Source: UBA2093 sp049454855
Lineage (GTDB): Bacteria > Actinomycetota > Acidimicrobiia > Acidimicrobiales > Ilumatobacteraceae
Assembly: GCA_049454855.1 (NCBI GenBank)
Contig: JBMUAQ010000009.1
Coordinates: forward strand, 1 to 31,550
Length of the DNA: 31,550 nt
Reading direction: 5' to 3'
In this document: positions 7,499-15,438 of the stretch, piece by piece
How the letters are laid out: every line of letters starts with the position of its first letter
How positions within the stretch are numbered: the first letter of the stretch is position 1
Notes under the pieces: generated by a model
What the model was told of the DNA's origin: nothing
The model's input: the letters and a program-made list of their open reading frames with translations, nothing else
Database searches by the model: none
Program-made: the position numbers and the translations under genes

Positions 7499-10400
7499 TC
7501 ACGGGGTGACGATGCCGACGAGGATGAGGGCCGAGAGGGCCCAGAGCGCGAGCCCGCCCGCGCGTTTCAGGGTGGTCTCGGGCCACTCCCCGCCCTCACG
7601 GGCGAAGCAGTCGATCACCCCGAGAACGACACCCGGCAGCAGCAGCACCACGGCGATGCTGCGCGCCGACACCGCACTGCCGGCTGCCGACATCACGGCA
7701 GTGGCGAACCACGCACCGAAGTAGCACATCAGCACCGACCTCAGGACCCCGCGGGGCACCACCCGGTGCGCCCTCGGCAGGTTGGGGAGCAGGTGCGACA
7801 CCTGGCCAAGTGCGGGCACGGCCACCAGCAGCGACACGATGACCCAGGTCTGCCAGCCGTAGCCGTAGAACGGGCCGGCGCCGAGCAGGTACAGCACACC
7901 CACTATCGCAACCGACGCCGAGCGCACCACACGTGACGGCGCGGGATCGACCTCGACCGTGGTCTCCGCCCACCGACGCGGGTACGCGCGCGGCACCGAG
8001 TCCTCCAGCAACAGTCGGATCACCGTCATCGCGAAGATGACGTTGCGCAGAACCTCGGCATCCCCCGACGACACCATGTCGAGGCCGGACAGGCCGTTGA
8101 GCGCGGCGAAGGCCGCGGAGCCCGCGTACCCGAGGAACAGCGGTGCGATGAGATAGTCGGCGGCGCGGTCCATGAGGCTGTGCCGGTTCTCCACGGTGCG
8201 GCGGAACGGACGGATGGCACTGCCGATCGACGGCAGTGCCACGAACAGGAGCGCCACCCCGAGCAGGGTCCTGGTGTCGAACAGGCCCCCGACATTTCCT
8301 GCGAGCAGGTTCGCCATCACGAAGGTGCCGAACGCAAATGCCCCGGCCGCCGCATCGAGCATCGCAAGAGCGACGATGACGCACGCGAAGCCGACGGACA
8401 GACGCACCACCCCACCCGACGGTGCCAGTGCAGCGAGCGCACCGATGGTGCCGCCGGCCAGCCACAGGGCCGATGCGGCCGAACCGAGGCTTGCGCGCGC
8501 CCACTGACCGTCGGTGGCCACCCTCGTGACCAGCATCGACCTGTGCTCCGCCCACCGGGCCAGTGACCCGACGAACCGCTGCAGCAGCTCCGCACCGGGC
8601 AACCGCCACGACCTGCTGCGGTCACCGCGCCCCTCGTGCGCGGAACCCGTCGAGTCGAGCAGGTTCGCATCAGTCGCGCCGAGTTCGGCCTCGGCGGACT
8701 CGTCACTGTTGCTTTCCTCCTCGTCGTCCTCGTTGCGGCGACGGCCTGCGCGCACGCGCATGGCATCGCTGCTCCGGTCGTCCCCGCCACCGCGCGGCCG
8801 TCGGCTGTCACGGTTCCGTCCGCCGGCGCCCGATGCGATGCTGCCGAGGGCCAGTGCACCGACAACCGCCGCCGAGGTGGTGAGTGCCACGGTGTCGCCC
8901 ACGTTGCGCAGCGTGTCGTACACGGGGAGGCCCGATTCCGCCGCACGTTCGATCTGCGCGGCAGGCAGCACGCCGATGAACTCCCCGAAGGAGGCCGCCG
9001 AGAGATCGGTGTCGTCCCCGGATGCCGGCACCATCCCCACCGCACCGACCTCCTCGCCGTCGGCCGATGTCGCACGCAGCTCCACGCGGCTCGTCATGGC
9101 GTCGAACGACGCCGGCAGCGGCAGGTCGAGAATCGCGGTGCCATCGGCTGCCACGGTGACGGTGCCCACGCTCACGGAACCCGGCTGGAGAACAACGGAC
9201 ACCACTGATCCCGGCGCGAGCCCTGCGGATGTTCCCGACAGCACCGCGGTGCCTGATGGTGCCGTCGCAAGGGCCACGCTGAAGAAGCGGTCGGCGGACC
9301 GCGCGGTGCGGAACGGTGACGACGAGGGGTCGACCACCGGGGACGGCACCGGCGCTGGTGCAACAGCTGGCAGAGGCAGGGTGGTGGTGGACGTGGTGGT
9401 GACCGGCACAACCGCAACCGCCGTGGTGGTGGTTGCGGGGAACGCCACCCGGGGCGGAGTCGGTTGGTTCACGGCAGATGCGGCGCGACCCGGCACGGTG
9501 GTGGGCCCGGCGGGGCCCGGTGCGGTGGTGGGCCCGGCGGGGCCCGGTGCGGTGGTGGTGGTTGCGGCGGCCGTCAGCACGGCATCGGTGGTGGTGACAG
9601 CGGGAACGCTGGTGGTGGATGTGCTGCTGGTGGTGGGGTTGGTTGTCGTGGTGGCGGCCGGGAGCACGTTGAACGACATCGTCTGTTGTGGGGCGGCAAC
9701 CCACACCGCGTCGCCGGTCTGGTCCGCAGTGACGGTGCACGTTCCGGGGGCAAGGAGACTTGCCGTCGAGCCGGCAACCGTGCAGACCCCGGGGGTGGTC
9801 GAGGCCCACGTCACCGGCAGACCCGATGAGATGTTCGCTGAGAGCGACACGGTCCCGCCCGCTGCGGTGTCAGCAGCCTGGGTGACGGTGATCGACTGGT
9901 TCTTCCTGAATCCCATGACGAGGTTCGAGATGCCGTAGAAACTCCCGTTCGTGAAGTTCGTGAACCCCGGTCCGTTGTCGGTGACCTGCCACCGCAGCGA
10001 GTAGTCGGTGTTGGGGAGCAGGACGATAGGAGTCGGCAGGTTCACCGTCTGCGGGCCGGGGTAGATCGGGTAGACGCCGATGTTGGCGACCGTGTAGGGG
10101 TCACCGAACGCCGACCATGTGTTGGTGGCGCTGTCGAGAATCTCCATCATGACCGTGTAGGAGTTCGGGGCATTGTCGGTGCTGTGGTTGTGAAAGTGCT
10201 TGAACGAGATCGAGCCGATGTCACCGCCCACTGCGTCGGTGACGAAGTTGATGCTCGGCCGGTTGGAGTCGAACCGACGGGCGAGGATCGATTTGTCCCC
10301 GAGGTCCTCGTAGGTGGTGTTCGTGTTGGTTCCGGAAATCGTCATCGTCGCGACGGGTGACGACATGTTCAGGGAGCACGAGGTGGAGCGCCCGTTGGTC

Positions 10401-10531
10401 CACACGCATTCGGTGAGGTCGCTGGTCCAGTCGTCAACGGGAACCGCGTCCGCGGGCCCCGTGCGGCCGGTGGTGGCCACCCCGGCAAGGGCCAGGAACG
10501 CGACGGCGACGAGTCTGGAGCCCCTTCCCAC
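7499..10531 (-). CDS. Large surface protein: beta-rich ectodomain, Ig-like domains, Pro/Thr stalk, polytopic membrane module (paralog B)
   Basis: The 1,010-residue protein has a signal peptide (about 1-29) and an unrecognised beta-rich N-domain (about 32-205). A bacterial Ig-like domain follows (211-289, with SGLPVTW and CTVTADQ). Next are a Thr/Pro stalk (292-400), a second Ig-like segment (about 425-500), LPVYDT (535-540), one membrane helix (549-568), an Arg-rich then acidic linker (572-620), DANLLD (621-626) and about ten helices to the C-terminus. The membrane module matches paralog A; the ectodomain does not. The GTG start at 10531 lies 6 bp after the aminopeptidase N stop codon with no ribosome-binding site, so translation is probably coupled. 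Function unknown; a surface receptor, adhesin or envelope transporter would all fit. Confidence 0.85.
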   Translation of the reverse strand: MGRGSRLVAVAFLALAGVATTGRTGPADAVPVDDWTSDLTECVWTNGRSTSCSLNMSSPVATMTISGTNTNTTYEDLGDKSILARRFDSNRPSINFVTDAVGGDIGSISFKHFHNHSTDNAPNSYTVMMEILDSATNTWSAFGDPYTVANIGVYPIYPGPQTVNLPTPIVLLPNTDYSLRWQVTDNGPGFTNFTNGSFYGISNLVMGFRKNQSITVTQAADTAAGGTVSLSANISSGLPVTWASTTPGVCTVAGSTASLLAPGTCTVTADQTGDAVWVAAPQQTMSFNVLPAATTTTNPTTSSTSTTSVPAVTTTDAVLTAAATTTTAPGPAGPTTAPGPAGPTTVPGRAASAVNQPTPPRVAFPATTTTAVAVVPVTTTSTTTLPLPAVAPAPVPSPVVDPSSSPFRTARSADRFFSVALATAPSGTAVLSGTSAGLAPGSVVSVVLQPGSVSVGTVTVAADGTAILDLPLPASFDAMTSRVELRATSADGEEVGAVGMVPASGDDTDLSAASFGEFIGVLPAAQIERAAESGLPVYDTLRNVGDTVALTTSAAVVGALALGSIASGAGGRNRDSRRPRGGGDDRSSDAMRVRAGRRRNEDDEEESNSDESAEAELGATDANLLDSTGSAHEGRGDRSRSWRLPGAELLQRFVGSLARWAEHRSMLVTRVATDGQWARASLGSAASALWLAGGTIGALAALAPSGGVVRLSVGFACVIVALAMLDAAAGAFAFGTFVMANLLAGNVGGLFDTRTLLGVALLFVALPSIGSAIRPFRRTVENRHSLMDRAADYLIAPLFLGYAGSAAFAALNGLSGLDMVSSGDAEVLRNVIFAMTVIRLLLEDSVPRAYPRRWAETTVEVDPAPSRVVRSASVAIVGVLYLLGAGPFYGYGWQTWVIVSLLVAVPALGQVSHLLPNLPRAHRVVPRGVLRSVLMCYFGAWFATAVMSAAGSAVSARSIAVVLLLPGVVLGVIDCFAREGGEWPETTLKRAGGLALWALSALILVGIVTP
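9498..9551 (-). repeat. Two perfect 27-bp tandem repeats inside paralog B
   Basis: Two identical 27-bp units (9498-9524 and 9525-9551) encode a repeated nine-residue TTAPGPAGP unit in the extracellular stalk, with a partial degenerate third copy alongside. The number of copies may vary between strains by replication slippage. Confidence 0.85.
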
Positions 10532-10537
10532 GGAGGA

Positions 10538-13069
10538 TCATTCTGTCAGGGCCGAGGCCAGATTCCCTGATTCGCGACGGCGGAGCGCGGCATTCACCCG
10601 CTGACGCTCCAGCACTTGCTGGAGCGTCTTGGTCGCCTGGGGGATGTCGTGTTCGCCGAAGAACGCCTGCACCGACGCCTCTGCCACGTCGCTGTTCAGC
10701 ATCTTGGTGGAGTCGACCATGCGCACGATGGTGTTCACGGGGAACCTCTCGTTCGCCGTCTTCCAGTTCTGCTGCACGATCGACCATGCCAGCTCCCCGT
10801 GGAACCGGTTGGCGATGCAGCGGTTCAGCAGGAACGGTGCGTTCTGCGTCTTCACCTCACCGCTGAAGGCGAGCTCGCACGTGCGGCGCATGAGGTCGGC
10901 GTCGTCGAACTCAGCGAGCGCGTACAGCATGCGGATCTGCTCCTGCGGTGTGTCCGGGTTGCGGAAGCGCTGGAGAACCCACTCGTAGTCATCCGCGTTC
11001 CCCGTGGCCGCAACCACCGTGGTGGCTGCCGCCACCAGTTCGGGGTCGTTGCCCGGTGCGTCGGGGCTGCGCAGGATCTCGCGGCACCTGCGCTGCAGGT
11101 CGGCGTCCTTCCCCGACACGGCGACGAGGCCCACCAGCAGGCCGCGCAGCTTGGCGGTGAGGTCGGGCTCGCCCTCGCGGGCGGTGGTGCCGAGGTCGGC
11201 GAGGGCGGGGGCGGTCAGGTGGCGGATGCGTGCCGCGAGGGCGTCGAGCTGCGTGCGTTCCAGCAGGCGTCCGGCGCCGCGCAGGCCGATGGCGAGTGCC
11301 TGCCACACCGCGAGGTCGCGCTCGTCGCGGAACTGCCCGGCGAACGAGAGGAAGTCCGCTGCCGACAAGTTGCCGGCGGTCACCGCGTTCCATGCGTCGT
11401 CCACCAGGTTGTAGCGCTCGATGATCTCCATGCCGCGCAGCGCCGCCCCGTCGAGCCGCGCCAGAAGTCCGGCGGAGTACGAGACGCGGAAGAACCCGTG
11501 GCCACCCGCGTTCACCACCACCGCTCCGGAGGGGTCGGGCAGCCTGATGCGTGTCTCGTCGGTCTCCATGAGCACCTTCAACTCACGACCGCCGCTGCGC
11601 ACGTGCACGGGCAGCACCCACAGGGTGGCATCGGGGTCGTTGTCGAAGGTGAAGCGGCACTGTGACAGCACGAGCTCGTCACCGTCCTGTCGTGCCGACA
11701 CCAACGGGAAGCCGGGCTGCCAGATGAAGCTGTCCATCAACCTGCGCACGGGTACCTTCCCGCCCCCGTCGGCGTTCACGGTCTCCTCGATGGCGTCCCA
11801 GAGGTCGTTGGTCTCCGTGTTCGAGTACGAGTGCCTGCGCAGGTAGTGGCTGACGCCGGCCCGGAAGCGGTCCTCGCCGAGGTACTGCTCCAGCATGCGC
11901 AGGATCGCGCCGCCCTTCTGGTAGGTGAGCACGTCGAACATGCCCTCGCAGTCGTCGGGCGCGTGCACCGGGAACTCCACGCTGCGGGTGTTGTGCAGGC
12001 TGTCCACCTCGAACGCGGCGCTGCGCTCGAGTCCGAAGCTGGTCCACCGCTCCCATTCGGGTGCGAACGCATCGCACGCGGCGATCTCCATGAAGGTGGC
12101 GAACGCCTCGTTCAGCCAGATGCCGTTCCACCAACCCATGGTCACGAGGTCACCGAACCACATGTGGGCCAGCTCGTGCGCAACCACGTCGGCCACGAGC
12201 TCCTGCTCCACCTGTGTGCTGGTGGCGGGGTCCACCAGCAGCAGCACCTCGCGGAAGGTGATGCACCCGAGGTTCTCCATGGCACCGGCCGCGAAGTCGG
12301 GGAGGGCCACCAGGTCGACCTTGTCGCTCGGGTAGGGGATGCCGTAGTACTTCTCGAACCAGTCGAGGGCGAACGTGCCCACCTTCATGCCGAAACCCGT
12401 GAGATGTGCCTTCCCGGGCACGTGCACCACGCGCACCGGGGTGCCGTTCACCATCTCGGGTTCGGTTGCCTCCAGCGGCCCCACGATGAAGGCCACCAGG
12501 TAGGTGGACATCGGCATGGTCTCCTTGAACCACACCCGAACCTTGCCGTTGCCGGCAGACTCGCGCCGCGTCTCGGGGCCGTTCGAGATCGCGAGCAGGT
12601 GGGACTCCACCGTGAGGTCGACGGCGAACACTGCCTTCATGTCGGGTTCGTCGAAGCAGGGGAAGGCCTTGCGGCAGTCGGTGGACTGCATCTGCGTGGT
12701 GGCGATCACGTGCTCGGTGCCGTTGTCGTCGCGGAACGTGCTGCGGTACCAGCCGCGCAGCTTGTCGTTCAGGATCCCCGCGAACTCCACCACGACGGTG
12801 ACCGGCCCGGCCGCCACCCGCGCATCGATCACGAGCCGCTCGGTGGGGTCGTGCAGGGTGAACGGGGCATCTGCACCGTTCACGGTGACGCGGCTCACCT
12901 CGAGCTCCTTCGCGTTCATCACGATCTCGTCGGCGGACGAGACGGCCTCGCAGGCAATCGTGACCGTCCCCGTGAACGACGCGCCGGCGAGGTCGGGCTC
13001 CAGCGAGAGGTCGTAGCGACGCGGAAGTACGGTGCGGGGGAGACGGTGGGGGTTGTCGAGGTGGCTCAC
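10538..13069 (-). CDS. pepN: Aminopeptidase N (M1 family zinc metallopeptidase)
   Basis: The 843-residue protein has normal M1 length. The substrate-binding GAMEN motif is at 262-266 and the zinc motif HELAH at 298-302, with the third zinc ligand Glu321 in NEAF. The C-terminal helical ERAP1-like domain covers roughly the last 350 residues. It removes N-terminal amino acids from peptides in the cytoplasm; no signal peptide is present. The GTG at 13069 is preceded by a -10 hexamer and no ribosome-binding site. The gene is followed within 6 bp by paralog B of the large surface proteins, so the two are likely co-transcribed. That could be functional or simply the nearest promoter. Confidence 0.96.
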   Translation of the reverse strand: MSHLDNPHRLPRTVLPRRYDLSLEPDLAGASFTGTVTIACEAVSSADEIVMNAKELEVSRVTVNGADAPFTLHDPTERLVIDARVAAGPVTVVVEFAGILNDKLRGWYRSTFRDDNGTEHVIATTQMQSTDCRKAFPCFDEPDMKAVFAVDLTVESHLLAISNGPETRRESAGNGKVRVWFKETMPMSTYLVAFIVGPLEATEPEMVNGTPVRVVHVPGKAHLTGFGMKVGTFALDWFEKYYGIPYPSDKVDLVALPDFAAGAMENLGCITFREVLLLVDPATSTQVEQELVADVVAHELAHMWFGDLVTMGWWNGIWLNEAFATFMEIAACDAFAPEWERWTSFGLERSAAFEVDSLHNTRSVEFPVHAPDDCEGMFDVLTYQKGGAILRMLEQYLGEDRFRAGVSHYLRRHSYSNTETNDLWDAIEETVNADGGGKVPVRRLMDSFIWQPGFPLVSARQDGDELVLSQCRFTFDNDPDATLWVLPVHVRSGGRELKVLMETDETRIRLPDPSGAVVVNAGGHGFFRVSYSAGLLARLDGAALRGMEIIERYNLVDDAWNAVTAGNLSAADFLSFAGQFRDERDLAVWQALAIGLRGAGRLLERTQLDALAARIRHLTAPALADLGTTAREGEPDLTAKLRGLLVGLVAVSGKDADLQRRCREILRSPDAPGNDPELVAAATTVVAATGNADDYEWVLQRFRNPDTPQEQIRMLYALAEFDDADLMRRTCELAFSGEVKTQNAPFLLNRCIANRFHGELAWSIVQQNWKTANERFPVNTIVRMVDSTKMLNSDVAEASVQAFFGEHDIPQATKTLQQVLERQRVNAALRRRESGNLASALTE

Positions 13070-13075
13070 GCCGCA

Positions 13076-13081
13076 AGGCTA
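13076..13081 (-). promoter_or_regulatory. -10 element, leaderless promoter of pepN
   Basis: Read leftward, TAGCCT ends 6 nt before the GTG start at 13069, with no Shine-Dalgarno. Confidence 0.5.
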
Positions 13082-13101
13082 ACCCTGTGCCTGCGGGGGA
13101 C

Positions 13102-13107
13102 TACCGT
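13102..13107 (+). promoter_or_regulatory. -10 element, leaderless promoter of the PfkB kinase
   Basis: TACCGT ends 8 nt before the GTG start at 13116, with no Shine-Dalgarno. The divergent pepN and kinase promoters share a 46-bp interval. Confidence 0.5.
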
Positions 13108-13115
13108 GGGAAACC

Positions 13116-14156
13116 GTGCCGAGACAGCATCCCTTCACCGCCCACGTTCCCGGACTGTCGAACAAGGAGGGCATCCGCTACGACGTGGTGGGCATCGGCA
13201 ACGCGATTGTCGACGTGATCTCCATGGTCGACGATGCCTTCCTCGACTCGAACGGGATGGTGAAGGGCTCGATGTCGCTCATCGAGACCGACCGTGCGCT
13301 GTCGCTCACCTCCTCGTTGTCCGACCGCATCGAGACCAGCGGTGGTTCGGCGGCCAACACCATCGCGGGTGTCGCGAGCCTCGGTGGGCACGCCGCCTAC
13401 ATCGGCAAGGTCGCCGACGACCCGTTCGGGCGCATCTTCACCGACGGCATGCGCAGCATCGGGGTGGACTTCCACAGCGGCAACGGCGGCGGTGAACTGC
13501 CGACGGCCCGGTCCATCGTGGTGGTCACTCCCGACGCGCAGCGCACCATGAACACCTACCTCGGTGTCAGCACGCACCTGTCGCTCGACGACATGGACGA
13601 CCGACTCGTGGAGTCCGCCGCCGTCGTGTACCTGGAGGGCTACCTGTTCGACCGCGACGAGGCGAAGGCGGCCTTCCGCGAGGCAGCCGCCCGCGCGCAC
13701 GCCGCCGGCCGCGTGGTGGCGCTCACCCTCAGCGACTCGTTCTGCGTCGACCGCCACCGGGACGACTTCCGTGCGCTCGTGCGCGACGACGTCGACCTTC
13801 TTTTCGCCAATGAGGACGAGCTGAACTCGCTGTACGAGTGCACCGACATCGACGACGCGGTTGCCCTGCTGCGGCAGGACTGTCACATCGCCGCCGTCAC
13901 GCGCAGCGAGAAGGGCAGCGTCATCGTCACCCGCGACGACGTGCACGCGGTGCCCGCCGTTCCCGGTGTGGACGTGGTGGACACCACGGGTGCCGGCGAC
14001 CTCTTCGCGGCGGGGTTCCTGTGGGGTCTCACGCAGGGACGTGACCTCACCACGTGTGCCCGGATCGGCGCGGTGGCGGCCGCCGAGGTGATCTCGCACG
14101 TGGGCCCGCGGCCGCTCGTGCCTCTTCTCGAGATCCTCCCTGCCGACCTCCGCTGA
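13116..14156 (+). CDS. PfkB-family carbohydrate/nucleoside kinase (adenosine kinase-like)
   Basis: The 346-residue ribokinase-family protein carries the first family signature around GGSAAN (76-81) and GGHAAYIGKVADDPFG (90-105). The second signature DTTGAGD (289-295) holds the catalytic Asp295 and the anion hole. ATP is the donor; the acceptor is a sugar or nucleoside. The N-terminal DVVGIGNAIVD and overall length resemble the adenosine kinase/sugar kinase branch common in alphaproteobacteria and actinobacteria. The protein starts with about 20 residues before the fold, so a downstream start is conceivable, but no ribosome-binding site marks one. Monocistronic, followed by queF. Confidence 0.9.
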   Translation: MPRQHPFTAHVPGLSNKEGIRYDVVGIGNAIVDVISMVDDAFLDSNGMVKGSMSLIETDRALSLTSSLSDRIETSGGSAANTIAGVASLGGHAAYIGKVADDPFGRIFTDGMRSIGVDFHSGNGGGELPTARSIVVVTPDAQRTMNTYLGVSTHLSLDDMDDRLVESAAVVYLEGYLFDRDEAKAAFREAAARAHAAGRVVALTLSDSFCVDRHRDDFRALVRDDVDLLFANEDELNSLYECTDIDDAVALLRQDCHIAAVTRSEKGSVIVTRDDVHAVPAVPGVDVVDTTGAGDLFAAGFLWGLTQGRDLTTCARIGAVAAAEVISHVGPRPLVPLLEILPADLR

Positions 14157-14196
14157 ACGCGACGCGCGACCGGCGCACAACGGGGATGTGGCTGCG

Positions 14197-14202
14197 TAGC
14201 CT
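14197..14202 (+). promoter_or_regulatory. -10 element, leaderless promoter of queF
   Basis: TAGCCT ends 6 nt before the ATG at 14209. The 52-bp gap before queF is too short for a preQ1 riboswitch with its own promoter, and none is seen. Confidence 0.5.
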
Positions 14203-14208
14203 GAACGC

Positions 14209-14592
14209 ATGAGCGAGATTCCCGGCCTCACAATTCTCGGCAGCACCGTGCGCGGCGCGATTGAGCACGTGGAGGTGTTCCCCGCGCCGGCGAACGTGAC
14301 GTCGGTGTCGTTCTCCACCGACGAGCTCATGTCGATGTGCCCTGTCACGGGCCAGCCCGACATCTCCTCCGTGCGGATCGACTACGAACCGGCCGCGCAC
14401 TGCATCGAGTCGAAGAGCCTGAAGCTGTACCTGTGGGGTTTCCGCGACCGCGCGGTGTTCGCCGAGGCACTCGCCGCCGAGATTGCCGGAGAGGTGATGG
14501 CCACCGCGAGGCCGCGGCGCGTGCGCGTGGAGCTGCGTCAGCACCCCCGCGGGGGAATCACCATCACGGCAGTGAGCGAACTCACCGCCTGA
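14209..14592 (+). CDS. queF: NADPH-dependent 7-cyano-7-deazaguanine reductase QueF (unimodular type)
   Basis: The 127-residue protein is a short unimodular QueF. The catalytic cysteine is C44 in MCPVTGQPD, with the general acid Asp51. The QueF signature ESKSLK is at 67-72 (IESKSLKLYLWGFRDR). It reduces preQ0 to preQ1, a nitrile-to-amine step in queuosine synthesis, in the cytoplasm. No other queuosine gene (queC, queD, queE, tgt, queA) is in the window, so the rest of the pathway must lie elsewhere. It is convergent with the crotonase gene at 14596, the stops being 3 bp apart. Confidence 0.94.
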   Translation: MSEIPGLTILGSTVRGAIEHVEVFPAPANVTSVSFSTDELMSMCPVTGQPDISSVRIDYEPAAHCIESKSLKLYLWGFRDRAVFAEALAAEIAGEVMATARPRRVRVELRQHPRGGITITAVSELTA

Positions 14593-14595
14593 GCC

Positions 14596-15378
14596 TCACT
14601 GGGCGCGTCCGCGCTCCATGATGCGGGCGCGGCGTTCCGCCACCTTCTCTGTGGCGAAATGGGTGCGGCGCCAGGTGGCCCCCACGGCCGCCTCGTGCTC
14701 CCACTGCTCCACGGCCGCGCCGTGTTCCTTGTAGGTCTGCAGCATGCGGCGAACCCCGTCACGCTCGTTCCCGATGATGTCGGAGGCGAGCAACCGGGTG
14801 AAGTGCATCAGTTCGCCGTGCGGCACCACATGGTTCACCAGTCCGAACGCGAGAGCCTCCTCCGCGCCCATGAAGTTCCCCGTGAGACTCATCTCGATGG
14901 CCCGCCTGGTGCCGATGGCCTGCGGCAGGAGCACCGTGAGCCCCCAGCCCGGCATCACGCCCACGCGCGAGTGCGTGTCACCGAACTTTGCGTGCTCGCT
15001 CGCCACGAGGAAGTCACAGTTCAGCGCCAGCTCGAAACCGCCGGTGATGGCCACACCGTTCACCGCACCGATGAGCGGCTTGGTGAGGGCAGGGAAGGGC
15101 CCGCGCACCCCGGTGGAGTTCGGTGTGCCGTCGGCCCCAGAGCCGCGCAGGTTCTCGCCCGTCTCACCCAGTTGTTTGAGATCGAGGCCTGCACAGAACG
15201 CGGGGTCGCTGCCGGTGAGGATGATCACGTCAACCCCGGGGTCACGCTCGGCGCGCAGCATGAGCTCGGGCAGCAGCCGCAGCACCTCGGAGTTCAGGGC
15301 GTTGCGCTTGTCGGGCCGGTTCAGGGTGACGGTGGCGATGCCGTCGCTCGCCTCGTAGAGAACTGAGTCTGCGGACAT
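14596..15378 (-). CDS. Enoyl-CoA hydratase/isomerase (crotonase) family protein, one catalytic Glu missing
   Basis: The 260-residue crotonase has the CoA-binding segments SDPAFCAGLDLK (57-68) and NGVAITGGFELAL (107-119), which form the oxyanion hole. Aligned by the FG...G.xPG segment, the position of rat hydratase Glu144 is His136 (KFGDTHSRVG), while Glu164 is kept as Glu162. Simple hydratase chemistry usually needs both, so isomerase, hydrolase or another crotonase reaction is possible. An in-frame upstream extension exists, but the ATG at 15378 is chosen because homology starts there and a -10 hexamer precedes it. It is divergent from a second crotonase at 15439, and the two may share a pathway. 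Confidence 0.9.
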   Translation of the reverse strand: MSADSVLYEASDGIATVTLNRPDKRNALNSEVLRLLPELMLRAERDPGVDVIILTGSDPAFCAGLDLKQLGETGENLRGSGADGTPNSTGVRGPFPALTKPLIGAVNGVAITGGFELALNCDFLVASEHAKFGDTHSRVGVMPGWGLTVLLPQAIGTRRAIEMSLTGNFMGAEEALAFGLVNHVVPHGELMHFTRLLASDIIGNERDGVRRMLQTYKEHGAAVEQWEHEAAVGATWRRTHFATEKVAERRARIMERGRAQ

Positions 15379-15384
15379 GGGCAC

Positions 15385-15390
15385 ACCGTA
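15385..15390 (-). promoter_or_regulatory. -10 element, leaderless promoter of the leftward crotonase
   Basis: Read leftward, TACGGT ends 6 nt before the ATG at 15378. The rightward crotonase at 15439 has only a weaker candidate (AAGACT, 15425-15430). Confidence 0.48.
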
Positions 15391-15438
15391 GGCCACGGGG
15401 GACCGGTGCCGGGAAGCCGTGTGGAAGACTGACCGCCC

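Noticed and set aside
9498..9551. Short CRISPR-like repeats
   Set aside because: The two units are directly adjacent without spacers and lie inside a coding region, encoding a Pro-rich stalk.
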